The notes beneath the pieces are model-generated. The model did not search any database. It had not been told where the DNA came from and saw only the letters and a program-made list of their open reading frames with translations. Source: Bacteroidetes/Chlorobi group bacterium ChocPot_Mid (GTDB lineage Bacteria > Bacteroidota > Ignavibacteria > Kapaibacteriales > UBA2268). From it: a stretch of DNA of 14,392 bases. Location: positions 1 through 14,392 of the forward strand of contig RCNQ01000299.1 in the NCBI GenBank assembly GCA_003731675.1, read 5' to 3'. Of this stretch, positions 14,322 through 14,392 are shown one piece after another (position 1 is the first letter of the stretch; the number at the start of each line of letters is the position of its first letter). A program made the position numbers and the translations under genes.

Positions 14322-14392
14322 CGTCATCCCGAGCTTGTCGAAGCACGTCATCCTGAGCCTGTCGAAGGACGTCATCCTGAGCTTGTCGAAGG
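14322..14392. repeat. Tandem 24-bp repeat, three copies, cut by the window edge
   Basis: The unit begins CGTCATCCTGAGC and continues to TTGTCGAAGGA. Copies start at 14322, 14346 and 14370, the last one incomplete. Copy 1 differs by CCCG for CCTG and GCA for GGA, and copy 2 by CCTG for CTTG. There is no coding potential. I recall this 24-mer as a common dispersed intergenic repeat. It lies upstream of the permease start, so it could also affect its leader. Confidence 0.85.

Noticed and set aside
14322..14392. Tandem 24-mers as a CRISPR array
   Set aside because: The copies abut each other with no spacers.

Overview
The window is AT-rich, gene-dense bacterial chromosome carrying mostly housekeeping genes, plus one redox/nitrosative-stress-type cluster and several non-coding repeats. 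Three intergenic promoters match the Bacteroidota form (TTTG, a 19-20 bp spacer, then TAnnTTTG), and the repeats resemble ones I recall from that superphylum. I therefore infer a member of the Bacteroidota/Ignavibacteriota/Chlorobiota (FCB) group. Species or class cannot be read from the sequence. No rRNA, tRNA, CRISPR array or insertion-sequence transposase was seen.

Layout, left to right. (1) 2-1819 (+): the 3' part of a two-domain oxidoreductase (medium-chain dehydrogenase fused to a Gfo/Idh/MocA domain) that enters from outside the window. (2) 1943-2430 (+): a two-gene RelE/ParE-type toxin-antitoxin module with its own promoter. (3) 2431-3135: a 705 bp gene-free stretch holding a 110 bp, 9-bp-phased palindromic element, a run of three small hairpins, a roughly 10.5-bp-phased CTCTGTG repeat and the sucC terminator. 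(4) 3136-4380 (-): sucC, with no sucD beside it. (5) 4773-7865 (-): a four-gene operon of cupin, DUF438/hemerythrin/PAS sensor, DUF1858-DUF2249 protein and a multi-cysteine ferredoxin-like protein. It diverges from (6) an Rrf2 regulator with three cluster-type cysteines at 7992-8435 (+). (7) 8469-12737 (-): S41 C-terminal processing protease, SpoU/TrmH RNA methyltransferase, plsY and gpsA, all on one strand and closely spaced. (8) 12864-14300 (-): an APC-family amino-acid permease. (9) 14322-14392: three tandem copies of a 24 bp repeat at the window edge.

How the parts fit. GpsA makes sn-glycerol-3-phosphate and PlsY acylates it, and their genes are 2 bp apart, so they look co-translated for phospholipid synthesis. 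The most interesting part is the Rrf2-divergent operon. A perfect 11-bp inverted repeat lies exactly over the -7 box of the cupin-operon promoter, which suggests that the Rrf2 protein represses a set of iron/NO/O2-related proteins. The individual families are known, but their joint role is not established here.
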